Source: Laetiporus sulphureus 93-53
Taxonomy: Eukaryota > Basidiomycota > Agaricomycetes > Polyporales > Laetiporaceae
Direction: 5' to 3'
DNA length: 64,000 nucleotides
Assembly: GCF_001632365.1 (NCBI RefSeq)
Contig: NW_024468524.1
Span: forward strand, 214,468-278,467
Shown: piece by piece, positions 35,203 through 47,489 of the stretch
Layout: each line of letters opens with the position of its first letter
How positions within the stretch are numbered: position 1 is the stretch's first letter
Position numbers and translations under genes: made by a program
Notes under the pieces: generated by a model
Told to the model about the DNA's origin: nothing
The model's input: only the letters and a program-made list of their open reading frames with translations
Databases searched by the model: none

Positions 35203-35950
35203 TGATGACGTGCGGATGAGTATGGTGGACGCGGAAGAGATCACATCAGCTCGAAGAGACCCTGATGTCGTACAGCTTGCAGAGGCACTAGGGGAGTGGC
35301 TCATAAGCTATCTTGAGTAGATCCCTCTCATCTGTTGCCAGAGCTTGTATACTCATCGTTCCATAGAGAATGTTTCGTCCGGCTAGATAAAGGCCTGCTA
35401 TGGGATATCTGGTATACCGGGCTGACGTCTTTCCTGGCCGAGGTGCATTCGATGAGCCATGTTCTTTCCTGCTTGCTTGCTGACAGAAATTCCACTCTTT
35501 TGCTGTGTGCACAGCTTATCAACCCTGTCCCTCGAGTGACAATCCTCTCGGCTCTCATGCATCCTTACAATTTTGCGTGTGCTCACAGAGACCTTATCAG
35601 TGCTGCCCAAAATGCTCCTCCTGCCAATGGCGCTCCTAACATAAAGCCCATCTACGACCACGACACTTCTGAAGAAGTGTACAGTGATGAAATGGAGCAG
35701 GTGCCTGCACTTTGGCAGCTTCCCGACACGACGATTCTCTTCCAACGCTATCTTGAGGCAGGGTGGCTCATCAATGCATACAATTGGTACCAGGCATTTG
35801 CACAGGTCCTAGATAACCAGAAGCACGAGTGGGCACGCTGGTGAGAATGGGTGCTCAAACTTGCGCTGGTGCACTTATGTTTGTGATGACAATGCCGTGG
35901 GAGATCGCCATCCAGCTGGTGGTGTGTGGGCCTGGTGAAAGCGAGGGAGG
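35203..35950 (+). pseudogene. ORC3 C-terminal fragment
   Basis: Encodes VVQLAEALGEWLISYLE, a stop (TAG 35318-35320), then KGLLWDIWYTGLTSF, INPVPRVTILSALMHPYNFA, LWQLPDTTILFQRYLEAGWL and INAYNWYQAFAQVLDNQ. These match the C-terminal winged-helix and insertion region of fungal Orc3, a subunit of the origin recognition complex. The N-terminal two thirds are absent. An in-frame stop at 35842 ends the block and the terminal part is unclear. Confidence 0.6.
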
Positions 35951-36079
35951 TGCATGCCCTTATCCTGTTACCTTCCTAGTCTCCGGTCTGATTCTGCATT
36001 CCATTTTCAGCAAAAGTAATCCTGCTTATGGGTGTGACAGTGTCTGCGCTGTCGACAGGGATGCTTATACTGCGTTGTG

Positions 36080-37330
36080 GAGCTAAGTCACCTTTTCCGA
36101 GCTCGTTCCTCCCTTCATCTCCGGTTGCGACTTCGAGTGCATATATGTGCACGCGATCGATGTCTGCGACTTTTCTGTCTTCATCTGTTCCCTCACCAGC
36201 TCCATCGTCTTCCGGTTCCTCCTCTTCCTCGCCTTCAACTGCAATGTATGCTTTCTCTGGTGCCACCAGCCAGACCTCAACCTCTATGTATGATAAGCTC
36301 ATCCCACTGTGCACGCACCCATGCAAGATCCTCATCTACTCTGCAGATGGGTACACTGAATCTTTGGTCCTCACGCTGACGCTTCTGATGGTGCTTCACC
36401 AGATCTCGCTACCCGAGGCGTAGCTTACGATGCAGAATGAGAAGCAGCAGTCATTCTTCATGTATCCGGCAGATCTGCCAGTGCTCAAGAGGATTGAGGT
36501 GCAGATGGAGCACGAGAGAGGGATGGAGAGGAAGGGGCGGGATGTCGTTCTGGGGTCTCAACACGAGAAGCAAGTCGACAGCCCCACTGAAATTGATCAA
36601 GCTTCTGAAAGTGGCAACATGACTGACCACCTGGCAGCTACTCAGAAGTCGGTCTCATTTGCCATACCACCAACTCCCCGGGGACTGTTGATGGCCGTGA
36701 CTGTTCAGTCGTTGAGGAGCCAGTCGGAGAGTGACAAGGATTTGATTGTTCACAGAATTGTGGGGATTGGCCGGCCGCATGCAAGCACGATGCCGAACCC
36801 ATCTGCGCTGTTGTCGATTCATGACCATCAGTTGTGGTTCAACGACCCGAGGTTCGATGAGAGCTTCCCGAGTCAGGTGTTACCATTTTTGCACCTTTTG
36901 AAAGTCTGAGTCTTTTATAGGAACCATGCTATGAACGCATACATGCTGAATGCACTCAGGATCATGCACGTCATCACTGTTTCTGAGTGTGCACTTATAC
37001 CACTGCCTAACCTGGAGGCGTCCGCCTCAGAATTGTACATGTCCTGTGCCTAGCTGGCGTGAACCTGAATGCACAGTTTGTCCTTGGCAATAACCCACAT
37101 GGACATGGTTCACTCTTCATTGAGGAGCGTGAGGGCCGGTACAAGGTGCTCGACATACAGGGCATGTCAGTTCATCCACTCAAGTCATATCTAGTCGGCT
37201 ATGCCATCGTAATGAACATGAACGTGATGCAAACCCCCATCGTTGACCTCGTTCTGAGACAGAGTGCGGCCATAATAGCATGTGTATGCCTTTCCTTGCT
37301 CCTCTCTCGGTCATATCGTGTCTAATGTCA
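36080..37330 (+). pseudogene. PPS1-like dual-specificity phosphatase remnant
   Basis: Readable pieces: CKILIYSADGYTES, LLMVLHQISLPEA, KQQSFFMYPADLPVLKRIE, FDESFPSQVLPFLHL, MNAYMLNALRIMHVITVSEC, GHGSLFIEEREGRYKVLDIQ and VGYAIVMNMNV. This order fits fungal Pps1-type phosphatases, which have a rhodanese-like part followed by a dual-specificity phosphatase. The catalytic HC-x5-R loop, expected between KVLDIQ and VGYAIVM, is not recognisable, so activity is lost. Stops interrupt at 36422, 36908 and 37052. The upstream Ser-rich part (36100-36240) may be the linker. Confidence 0.5.
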
Positions 37331-37799
37331 CTCTCAGAACAATATGATGTGATGCTCCCTCAGTGCAGTAATGGTTTTGGTCATCAACCCCATCCTCAAT
37401 GCCATGGGGCCCAGATGGACATATGTACTTCTTCTGGGCATCTGTATCATCTTGTTGTCTATCATGATCTTCACGTACCACATTGGCCCTCGTTGGTGAG
37501 CACGTTGTGGAGCATGGCATCAGGCTCATGATGCAGCCACGGCATCATAACCTTTGACTATATACCATCAAGAAATGGCCAAACATTCACAGCTTTTGTA
37601 TGTCCTGCTCATGACAGTCCTCAGAAGTCTCCAACATCATCGCCTCATTCTATACAAGTTTTCCATGTAGAGCTCTCCACCAGTATACTTGCGATTCACT
37701 TGGTACATTTACCATATGACTGTAGATTGGATGTATACTAGGTACCACATAAACGGAACATCAAGCAGCTGGAGACCAACATAAATTAATGGCTATTCG
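37331..37799. other. No gene recognised
   Basis: No coding similarity. It sits between convergent fragments. Confidence 0.4.
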
Positions 37800-38410
37800 C
37801 TAAATCATCCACCTTGCCCATGCCTCATCAAGATTCGGGATCATGTTGCGGTGGATATGGGTGTAGACTGAAGGGGAACAGATGAGAAGGATCGAGGATA
37901 GAGTAGTGGACGCCCTCCACGAACTCAGGTTCAGCTGCCGCTGATCAAAAGTGAAGGGCACCTCGGGAATCGTTGGATCACTCAACATGCTTGTCGATGT
38001 GCCTGCAGTCACAATGTCCATCATATGGCCCTGCATCACCGCTTCGTTGAGGTTCTGGTGTGGCCACCACTGATATCCAGGATAGAATGAGGTTGATGCT
38101 TCTATTCCTTGCAGATCGAGGCCCAGCGTGCAAATCATCAGGTGCTGGTTGAAATGCTCATCGAATCTTGTGGCAGCCTGCATCACCCCAGGTTCAGTGT
38201 ATGTAGCATGTCTGTCAGATGATTCTCACTCAAGGACGTCCGAGTTCCTTTCTGCACCCAACGCTTCTTCTGCTGAATGTTTGTGTCGCAGGGGTTGCTG
38301 GTTCTGCTGATTTTGCATGGGTGGCACCATTTGACCTTTCCTCACTTTCACGCCTTCCAGCAATATGCGCACTCGAGTTGCACTAGGCCAGACAGTCTGG
38401 CAGACCAAAG
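37800..38410 (-). pseudogene. Unassigned conserved-looking protein fragment
   Basis: Leftward 38408-38229 encodes ATRVRILLEGVKVRKGQMV then HSAEEALGAERNSDVLE. After a stop it continues as ATRFDEHFNQHLMICTLGLD, FYPGYQWWPHQNLNEA, GTSTSMLSDPTIPEVPFTFD and LICSPSVYTHIH down to about 37803. Residue composition and continuity look coding. A regulatory or transcription-factor-like basidiomycete protein is possible, but I do not recognise a named domain. Confidence 0.35.
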
Positions 38411-40329
38411 ATCAGGTCGATCGTTATCATTCCAGGTGGACTTTCATACCTCTAGCTTCTCAAGCGCCGAGATGCATTGTTTCAAGCCGATGATAGCTTG
38501 CGGGTTCTGTGGATGTCTGCTTACTGTCAGTGATGTCAGCAAGTCACTTGGTCCTGCTGGCAGTACACTCACATGTGATAACATGCATGATACTGTAACG
38601 CACAACAACTCAGTAAGTAAAGATGCATAGACACAATGCAGCTTATCCAGCGCTCTGCAAATATATGGACAAGAACAGTGGAGACGTGCTCAAGGCATAC
38701 TTTTCATCATAAATGGTGACTGAGACAAGATGTCAGCATTGATAGAATTTTTTCGTCCAGGTGCCTCATCTATTGAGCTGATGTGAGAGGCAGCGCTCTG
38801 GCAAATATCGAACGATTTGAGTGGAAGATGGTCAGACTGAGGATTGCCCTCCCCGTTGTCATCCGATCACCTTCAGAAGCTTAGTGCATGGGAAGTGAGG
38901 TGCAGCATATGTTATTCGACTCACCCATTTGCATGCAGAATACTGCCAAAATTTGGCACGTCGTCAGCATTCTCCTTGTATAATGCCAGCATGTCACTAC
39001 TCACAATGCATGGTGAAGCAAGAGCACTGCCGCACAGTACTCAACATGCAGGATAAGTATATGTGGCAATGGTATGCTGAGACTGCCTGTTGTCGAATAT
39101 TGCAGATGCTCAGATCGAGGAGGTTCAGAGGAGGTTCGGAGGCCAAAAAACAGAGAGAAGAGATGCAAGGCAACGAGGCAGTAAGCGCACTGTTCCGAAG
39201 ATCTGTGGCTGAATATTCCTTCTCCGAGCCTGCCATAATTGAGCTCTGTTTGGTCAGTTGCGATCTGCGACAGGGTCAGGGTATGCCACATGCTGTTCGG
39301 TGAGGAATGGAAGAGCAGTGCAGGACGCTTCATAGCCTCTGAACCCGACTTATCTGCACCAGCAGGAAACAGAGTAGCTTATGGGGCTGAATGACGATAT
39401 ACAGCACCTCGATCAGAATCCATCACGTCCACGTGCATGGAAATGCAGCAGCTACAGTATGCAGGCTGAGGAGGAAGCCTCTGCCAGTGAATGAGCCACA
39501 TCAAGCTGTGCATTACAAGTGTTAGTGGCAGAGCTTGCCCTGCTGTTGGGCCACAATGGACGTCATCCAGTATTGGCAGGTGCTTAACTGTTTTAAAAAG
39601 GCTTCGAGCATGAGGTCACCCAGTCTCCTCATCCACGTTGGCTACATGAAGTGGCATACTCCCATCATCATGCTTCAGCGGCTCTCTTGCATTGAGACTG
39701 AGTGCGGCCGGCGAAGACGGAGCTGCGGCTGATTTGCTGCAGCCCATCTCAATTCACAGGCAGTGCATGATCTCGGACTCACATGTGGGCCTCGATATCG
39801 CTGATCGTGTGCGTGCGAGGTCTCGAGAAGGATCACCTGGACTGGGAGTGGTCGGGTTCGCCATCGAGGCCTTGGTAGGCCATGGTTGCTCATTGGATGG
39901 CAAGAGGCTAGGTGCAGTCTGCCTCTTTCCCTCTCTTTCCCCTCCTGCAAGCGATGCTTAGACTCAGGTCCTCATTCTCCCTGCCCTTCACCACCCTCAG
40001 TCTCTCCCCTCCGCACTCCACCTTCCACTCGTCCCACAAGCGACCTAGAGGGCTCTGGAAAGGTCACCATGAGCCTACACCCAATTTAGTACTTCCTCTC
40101 CATGCCTTTTCCCCGGCTTCCCTCTCCCATGCTCGTGCTGCCAGTGTCCTCGATGACGATGACCACTATTTCTCCTGCTCAAGCTTCTCCAAGCATCGTC
40201 ACTGCATAGGCTACTTAGACTCAGTCATCGATCTCGACCTCCCTTCTCCCTTTGCTAGCAGTGTTTCCGGCTCCCGCACTCCCTTCTCTGACCACCACAC
40301 TAACTATGCGCCTGTCCACCTGCTCATCT
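38411..40329. other. No gene recognised
   Basis: Only short or low-complexity open frames. The Ser/Pro-rich frame at 39912-40300 may be the 5' part of the following gene, or chance. Confidence 0.4.
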
Positions 40330-42077
40330 GCCATGTAGCCACCATCACCTCGATCCTCAACAGCATGGAAGCCCTTTTTTCCTCAAAGGGCAAGCAGCCC
40401 ACCACCACAGATTACGATGACTGGCAACTTTAAGGAGCTTTTTGCACGGGCCCTCAATCGATATGCCAGTGAGCTCCTTGATTGTCTCTATGCGTGTTTG
40501 TCTAAACTCCACCCTTCTCAGCTGACAATATCTCAGAGGTCCTACCACTCCTTCGTGCCATCATTCATGAGTGCCATCACTTCCTCAACATTCACCCCGA
40601 TTCCTCTGTTGTGTTCGCTGACCTGCCCGTATGGTGCAATACTCGCTCCCCTGAAACTATGATGCCCACTAATGAGCATCTCTCTCATGGCTGGGGCTCC
40701 GACTTTGACTCGACCATGGACTTTCCGGAGCATCGCTCTCTGTATGTTTGCCCTCTTCCCATCACCCATGAGTGCTCACCCATTCACAGCACACCAGAGC
40801 TCCCCACAACCTTCCACGCCATGTTTAGCATGGCACTCTACCACATGGCCTTGCTCATCCAATCCGATAGATGCCTCGCTCTCCCGGGTGGGCCTAATGA
40901 GCTGTACGACTGGTGGCTCACCGCACTTGATGTCTTCGAAACTGGCGAGAACCTCCCAAGCCAGACCGGCGGACTCGCAGTGACCTCCACCTTCTCAGAC
41001 GATGCTGAGGAGTGGTGCATGGTGATCGCCTAGGGGCGCATGCTCATCAGTCTTGCCGATGCAAAGGTCGTGCACACAAGGGCGCTTGCTCAGCAGGGCG
41101 CACCCGTGGATGAGTACTGCTACATCTCACCACATCGCCATTCCCAATGAGTGAGCCAAATTGGCTGCTTAACTCACCATTTGCCATGATCGCTGCCGCG
41201 TGCCCACTGGTGTCGTGGCGGATGAGCCTCTATTCAGCCAGCGCACATGAAGTGATGACGCTTGCAATGGACCAGTTCTCATGCAGAATCTTTCATGTGC
41301 CACATTTGCACTGTCGACACTCGCAAAACCCACATGGATACAGCCCAGCATTGCCGGCCATGCCCCAGCAGTTGTTCTCTCCAAGCCTGCATCTATCTGC
41401 GCACCGGATGAGCACTCCGCCAGTTTGGTGACATGTCAGCATCATTCTTGTGCCCGTGGGAGCTGTTCAACATCACGACAGATGTGCTAGGTGTAGCGGA
41501 GCAGCTGGAGGACAGAATGCAGCATGCGTACTGGGCACAATGGGCTGAGTTGGTACTGACGCAGATGAAGATGGAGGCAGACATGGAGCATTGGCATGCC
41601 TCTCTGGCAGCGGCACGCAGATGGTGTTGGCTCATGATGGGTGATGCGATTGTTGAGCAGCTCGAGGAGGTGCTGGGCCACAGAGACGAAGGCGTGCTGC
41701 ATAGCGAGGAAGCAAAGAAAGCGAGGGAGGATCTGGTCAAGGCAGTGAATTTGTTCGTGCACGTGAAGGATGCAGAGGCCAAGGCTGGGATCGACTCAAT
41801 TGCACTAAAGCAAGGTGAGAGGAAGAGCAACGTGAAGGAACTGTTGGCAGAGGTGTTTCTGTCACGCGCGAACTTGGAGGTGGGCGAAGAGAGGTGGGAA
41901 GCACTGTGTGCAAGGGCAGCATGTGAGCTCTGCGAAGCAGAGAGCATGGTGACCTTGTCCTCGAGAGAGGAATGGAAAGTGCAACAGCAAGGGGAGGTGG
42001 ATGGGGATGTGAATGACAAGATTGATTTGAGTCGAGGCAGGTGGGGATGGTTGCTGGCTTTCTTGCAGCATGAATGA
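40330..42077 (+). pseudogene. TPR-type protein remnant, possibly ETT1-like
   Basis: Rightward segments in different frames: FHAMFSMALYHMALLIQSD, ELYDWWLTALDVFETGENLP, MVIAWGRMLISLADA-type helices with a TAG at 41031, then an open 214-residue block (41433-42077) beginning CPWELFNITTDVLGVAEQLE and rich in long amphipathic helices with ELLAEVFLSRANLEVGEERW. The overall shape, helical repeats with an acidic or charged C-terminus, resembles fungal enhancer of translation termination 1. That is a weak assignment, and a different TPR protein is equally possible. Confidence 0.35.
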
Positions 42078-42807
42078 GCATTCCATGAGTCATACGAAGA
42101 TCATCTGGACGTCAGCCATGAACTCGATACTGCCTCTGTTCCCCAGTGCAAGCACATTCGTGCTCATTGAATGAATCATATTCCACCTCAGGCGCTACAT
42201 CGCACACACAACGTGTCAGTGGTGCAGTCTCATGTGGCCAATCAGCACTATCCTGAGCTCATCCGTGTCTGATTATGCATCATGCAATGTTGCTAGCTAT
42301 GCGCAGGGTTGCCGCATGCAAGTTGAAGTCACAGAATCTAAGAAAGCTGCATTAATTGCCTATCCTATACATACTCTTCATCACAGATGGTCAGACTGGT
42401 ACGTCCAGAAAGCTTGAGCTTGACCATATTCACATCGCACTGCCCTTCCAAATTCTCGCCGAGAGCGCCTCAGTCCTCTCTTCGCCCCCGAAGCCACCTG
42501 CACACCAATCAAACCTTCAGCCCAGAACTCAGAACCCAGAACCAGCTATTGACCACAACCTCGCCAAAACACACTGAAAACCCCCCTGAAACCTGCGTAT
42601 CACAGGCTTTATTCACTGGTGCGCTGCGACTCAGACTCGGCATGGGCGAATCACTATTGTCCGCTCCAGACATATTATTAGCATTAAAATATTCAGTCGA
42701 TGTGCCACTCTCAAAAGATGAAAACGGGGCATACCCATTGCCCATACACTGTGATGCATCGAAAACATCCATGAGTACAGCAGACTAGTGGAAAGAAGGT
42801 GACCTAC

Positions 42808-43610
42808 CATGTGCAGTTTTTGTGAAAGTGGGTTTCACGGAGATGCAGCTTCGAGTATGTTCTTGGAAACAAGACTACAATACATGATTGTCCCGGTCCA
42901 TACTGGCTTGGCCTTTCCAGCAGCTTAGAAGCCTTGGCATCATCTCCAGCTTGTTTGGCTTATTCAGCAAGTGAATGATACAGCACATCACGAATGATTG
43001 ATTTGATGCCATCGCAGCCAAGGACATCGCAGGTCCCAGGACAGCCATCAGCAAATTGTAGACCTATCTCGCCAGAGTCCTTTGTGGTGTAACTCATCAG
43101 TCGCTTGGACAAATGCAGCTTGCATGAGTCCGGAACATGCTTCTTGAGGACTTTATGAAAGTGTGCTCTGTGATACGTGACAAATGAACCTAAAACGATC
43201 AAAGCGTGAGCGCGCAACCGAGGCAGTGAGTGGTTAGACTTTGCTTTCGATCTCTGCCATGAAAATGCCCTGCGGCTGATCTGCCTTCTGTATATCAAGG
43301 GATGTGCTGTGCAAAAGTCTAGAGCATCGAGTCTTGGGCACCCATTAGTGCACGCACGAGCTATCTGCCCATCGTTCATGTGTGTGATGGAAAGAAAATC
43401 TTCGTCCAGTCTGAGCTCTTTCAGGATCTTCCACACTCTTGGCCATACATCTATTCCAGCGCCGACCTCAGAAAGCATGGCAGTCAACTCGTAGATGTCC
43501 ACAGACACATTAGCGCATGACTTGTGGAATGAGAGTGCGAAGCAGAGTCCTTCAATTCCAGCACCGCTGTGATAGAAAAGTTCAGCAGCAGTCAATCCGC
43601 TGAATCTATC
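42808..43610 (-). pseudogene. FAD monooxygenase, N-terminal half (inverted)
   Basis: The leftward strand encodes GAGIEGLCFALSFHKSCANV (Rossmann FAD site, GxGxxG), VDIYELTAMLSEVGAGIDVW, RVWKILKELRLDEDFL, the conserved SRRAFSWQR and YHRAHFHKVLKKHVP regions, LHLSKRLMSYTTKDSGEIGL and CDVLGCDGIKSIIRDVLY. It resembles fungal salicylate-hydroxylase-like flavoprotein monooxygenases, which hydroxylate aromatic rings with NAD(P)H and O2. A stop follows at about 42957, then AKQAGDDAKASKLLE continues to a splice donor (GTAGGT, 42807-42802). The C-terminal half lies on the opposite strand from 44294. Confidence 0.8.
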
Positions 43611-44293
43611 ATGACTTACATGATCACAACCTTGAAGTTGGGCTCAACCATGTCTCTCGAGGAGCTGGATCACTTTGATGTAAGTTCTCATATATCATAT
43701 ACTGATCCTACAAGTGATCGACAATGTCTGCTTCAAGGTGACTGATGGCAACAGCCGCTGACATGGCATTTCTGCTTGCTGAATCAAAGTTGCCACATTT
43801 GTCAGTCAGCGCAGATAAATAGAAGATGTGTTGATGCTGGGACAGTGGAGGGAGATTGTTTCAAGCTATCCCAAAGTCTTTCTAGAAATAGTACACGTGG
43901 ATGGCACAGCCGGAGACTAGTGAGATGGCTGAGATGGCCACGATAATCAGGGCCTAAGGATCATCTTCGTTGTTTGCATGCGAGTTGATGTCCAATGGAC
44001 GTTATCTGTCTTTAATTCAAAGCGGTTGTTAGCATACAAATAGAGGGCGGATGAAGCAATCGTTCAGATGCCCCACCTACATCGTGGCTACTGCAGTTAA
44101 GAAGCTTTGCTGTGGCACACAGTCTTAGTGTTTTGGCACTGTATCTCCGCATGACAAGTCCTGCTGATATGGAAGCAAAGAAGCCATGGAGAATGCAGTA
44201 AAAGTCTCAATACATGACTCCAGCACGCCACACATTGTAGTGCATGGTCATGAGGGAAGTGCAGTACTAGCGCAATGTCCAACTGCATTTTAG
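43611..44293. other. Inverted upstream/intron sequence between the two monooxygenase halves
   Basis: No gene seen. It ends with a splice acceptor, TTTTAG (44288-44293), directly before the C-terminal half. The distal inversion breakpoint should lie just before it. Confidence 0.45.
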
Positions 44294-45112
44294 TTTGTCA
44301 TCACATATCCGATTTCACAGGGCCAACAGATCAACTTCAGTGCGTACATATCTGAACCTGCGTCAGAAGGCACACCGTACAATAGATCCTGGATGCGCAA
44401 GTGCAGAAAGGAAGTTTCATCGAGGCCTTCTCTGTATTCGAGTCCCATATGCAGGATCTGTTGAATGTACGCTGACTCTTGCAACCTATCATTTTCTTCT
44501 CTTTGACGATGATGTTTTTTGCATTTATATCAGTGTGTTGGCAATATCTCTGCATGGGAGATTCATGTCCTTCCACTGTTGCCCACATATGTGGGTCAAT
44601 CGCATTGCACTTTTGGGCGATGCGGTCAGTATCATCCTCATCTATTTGTAAGCGGTTAGCATTCATGCCGATGCAACTGTGGATATATAGACACATGTGA
44701 TGACTCCCTTCCAAGGTTCAGGAGCTGTGCAAGCAATTGAGGTAAGCAGTCGCACCTGCATATTGTGTACTTTACTGACTCTCCGAACAAGAATGGCTTC
44801 ATCCTGGCCACGTTATTCGCGCATCCTCGCATCATGCATGAAACGCTCCCGCAAGCGCTGCAGGTTTATGACCAGATCCAGCGTTCTTTTTTGCAATGAA
44901 TGGTGACAAATCCGTGAGTGGCAGGGCAGATATACGACCTGCAGGGTGAAGGAACAGAGAAGCTGACATGGAAGGAAAGCATCACTGGTGGCGTGTCCAA
45001 GGCGCAGTTGGAGTCGATGAAAAAAACTCTGCAAAGCATGTTTGAGTGGTTGAAGGACAGCAGCGCAATATCTAATCGGGATAGAGCTCTGGAGACATTG
45101 GAGGTTGCAGCT
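44294..45112 (+). pseudogene. FAD monooxygenase, C-terminal half
   Basis: After a splice acceptor, the plus strand encodes FVITYPISQGQQINFSAYIS, EPASEGTPY, an interrupted linker, RIALLGDAV (the GD of the second FAD-binding motif), MTPFQGSGAVQAIE (the conserved P-x-G-G-G region), FILATLFAHPRIMHETLPQA, LQVYDQIQRSF and a helical C-terminus ending at 45112. These are exactly the parts missing from the half at 42808-43610, without overlap, so the two belong to one gene split by inversion. Stops at 44463 and in the linker show further decay. Confidence 0.8.
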
Positions 45113-45424
45113 TGAAGTGGAAATGAGGCCAATCTGTCCTGACGGGAGTATAAAAGATGGGCCCGCAAAGTATAGAAGCTGTCTATGGTGTCGATAACAG
45201 AGTGTAGCTACGAATGGATTCAGGTAGTGGACGTGGGCATCTTCAATCGCAATCGAGTCAATATCCCATGATATACAAACACTTGTATTGGTACCACTGT
45301 CAAGCGAGCTATGACGGGATTTTCAATGCATGGTTACCGTGGTGATTAGACGGTACTAGTGATCAATACTTACACCAATTCCGGTTTGTACCCTGCGAAC
45401 TAGTAATAGAGAGGCTCCTTAGCA

Positions 45425-46780
45425 TTGTCCATTGCCACATTTTCTATTTATCTTCGCTCGTATCTCTCTCCCTTGTCGTGTAGGATGAGAGATGAAATGG
45501 TTCTGGCCAATGCCCTCTTGGAGCCCCAGCAGATCACGAGCCTGCAGTCCTGGGCCACTGGCATAGTACTTACTCCCAACTTTTTAGCAATCGAGAATGT
45601 TCACCTCAACTGTGAGGTCTACCTGATGTAGCTTGAGCTATATATTATCTGAACTCATTGCTGCTGAACGTACAACATAAGCTGCGCTTGATTGCTACTT
45701 GATCACGCTTGTTCACCTCCATTTTTTAATTTCATGCCTCACAGAGCCCGGATTCACTGTGTCTCGCTACGCTCATCTTTGGTTCACCTCCCGGTCTCTA
45801 TCTATGGTCTGCTATTGGAATGGCAGATAGTAGGTTTGTGGCAGGCACTCGTATCCATAGCTTGTATGGCTCATTCATCTGCAGCAGCCGCAGAACCTTG
45901 CAGTCCAGTTGTCTTTGGTCTCGTCAAGCAGATGATCACCCAGTGATGAGAGCTGCAAGGTGGGGGACTATGTCAGCTGGACTGGCATGGCCGCTGCATC
46001 TTCCTATGCCCATTACCAGTCTGGAGGGTCTGGGGAAGAAGGGGTTGGAAACCATTAAGATCGACCCTCAGTATGCTGAGACGTGGTGAGTAATGATGTA
46101 CAGTATCTTCTAGAGACCTTCTTATAACGAGTTGTTGTGTAGGTGGAGATTGCTCTTTTACATGACCTTCATTCTGCAATGTCTATGACTGTGGAAGCAG
46201 TGATTTCGGATGACTGGGAGATCATCATAAGTGCTGCTCATCTGATGACATTATTATTATCCATTCACTCCATGCTGAATATATTAAGGAATACATGCTT
46301 CGCACGTAAAGGAACTTCTTCTCTTCCAGGTCAGAGTCGCCGTAGTAGGCAGAGATTGATGTCTGGGTTGTGGGTCGCACCAGAGTCAAGCTGAAAGTCG
46401 GTCAGTGTATTGGGGTAGTCCATGAAGGCAACACGAATGCTGACATAACTGCAGTATCTCTCGAGCTGCATGGAAGAGCGGTGCTGTTAGTGACAAACAC
46501 TGAAGTTAGCATAGCACCAAGCCCCATACGAAGTCATCGGTGTGTACAACGCGCACCTTGAAGTCATCCACGATACCATCTCGTCGCACGCGATCAAAGG
46601 GACTGCGAATGGAATCGACCACACATCCGCGCAAGACGACTCAGAGCCTGTAGAGTACACCATCCTCAGACTGACTGATGAGGAACAGGCACATGTACTC
46701 TCAAGGGCAGAGGAGTCTGCGTTCCAGAAGCGGATGAGTGGTGCTGTTGAGACAGATTCGAGCGTGTGCTGATTGGATTG
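45425..46780 (+). pseudogene. Unassigned gene fragments
   Basis: Plus-strand stretches that look coding and are spaced like exons: MVLANALLEPQQITSLQSWA (about 45500), SRFVAGTRIHSLYGSF (45825), KGLETIKIDPQYAETW (46040), EIALLHDLHSAMSMTVEAVI then SDDWEIIISAA (46145), GRTRVKLKVGQCIGVVHEGN (46370) and YTILRLTDEEQAHVLSRAEE (46655). Putative donors follow some of them. I do not recognise the family. Confidence 0.35.
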
Positions 46781-47489
46781 TGTGTGATAGTTGCAACAAA
46801 TATTGAGCAAGCCTGCCATGATGAAAACTGCATCAGGCGGACCGAGAGGGGATGTCGGCAGGCTGGTGGGCTCGATTTCTGGCTGCTGCTTGTGCAAGTG
46901 CTAAATGTTGTCTTCGTGTCACCACGTAGAAATGTGAGGTCACAGAGGACCACCTGCGCAGGGTGTTCAAGATGACTTGGCCATCTGTTCCCCCCAGAGA
47001 AACATGTACGGCTGGAATGGATGTGCGTACTATTTGCTGCAGGATCAGTTACAACTGATCATGATATGCGAAAATCATTAGGTATCGTATGTTCATCTCA
47101 GATCGGAGTGGCGAGATGCCTCTTCCTCCGGAAGGGACAGATGTAGGAAGCAGGATGACATATATGTAGGCAATGGCTTGGTGAGTATTTTTGCAAGATT
47201 TCCTATGAATTCTAGTATCAATCCCGACCTGAATTATGTCCCAGGACATTACTAGCGATCAGTCCACAATCCATAAGCAATGAGCAAATTGTATCTCGAA
47301 GTCACATTATCAACTACACAAATGTACAAGTAACAACTATGACAGCATTGAGAGGTACGCTACAAAAGCAAGGCAATTTACAGTGACATTATAAGGTAAG
47401 AAAGTAGTGGGGGTCAGTGTCTGAAGCACTCAGCAGGCGTATCCATCATCACTTGTTTCCGCTCGTGGAGTGCTCCACGGGGCACCTTC
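46781..47489. other. No gene recognised
   Basis: No coding similarity seen on either strand. Confidence 0.4.

Noticed and set aside
41393..42019. Ser-rich 208-residue minus-strand frame
   Set aside because: Low-complexity Ser/Ala composition opposite a better helical coding frame on the plus strand.
40330..42077. A confident ETT1 annotation
   Set aside because: Only helical, TPR-like character and weak recollection support it, so it was kept as a tentative remark.
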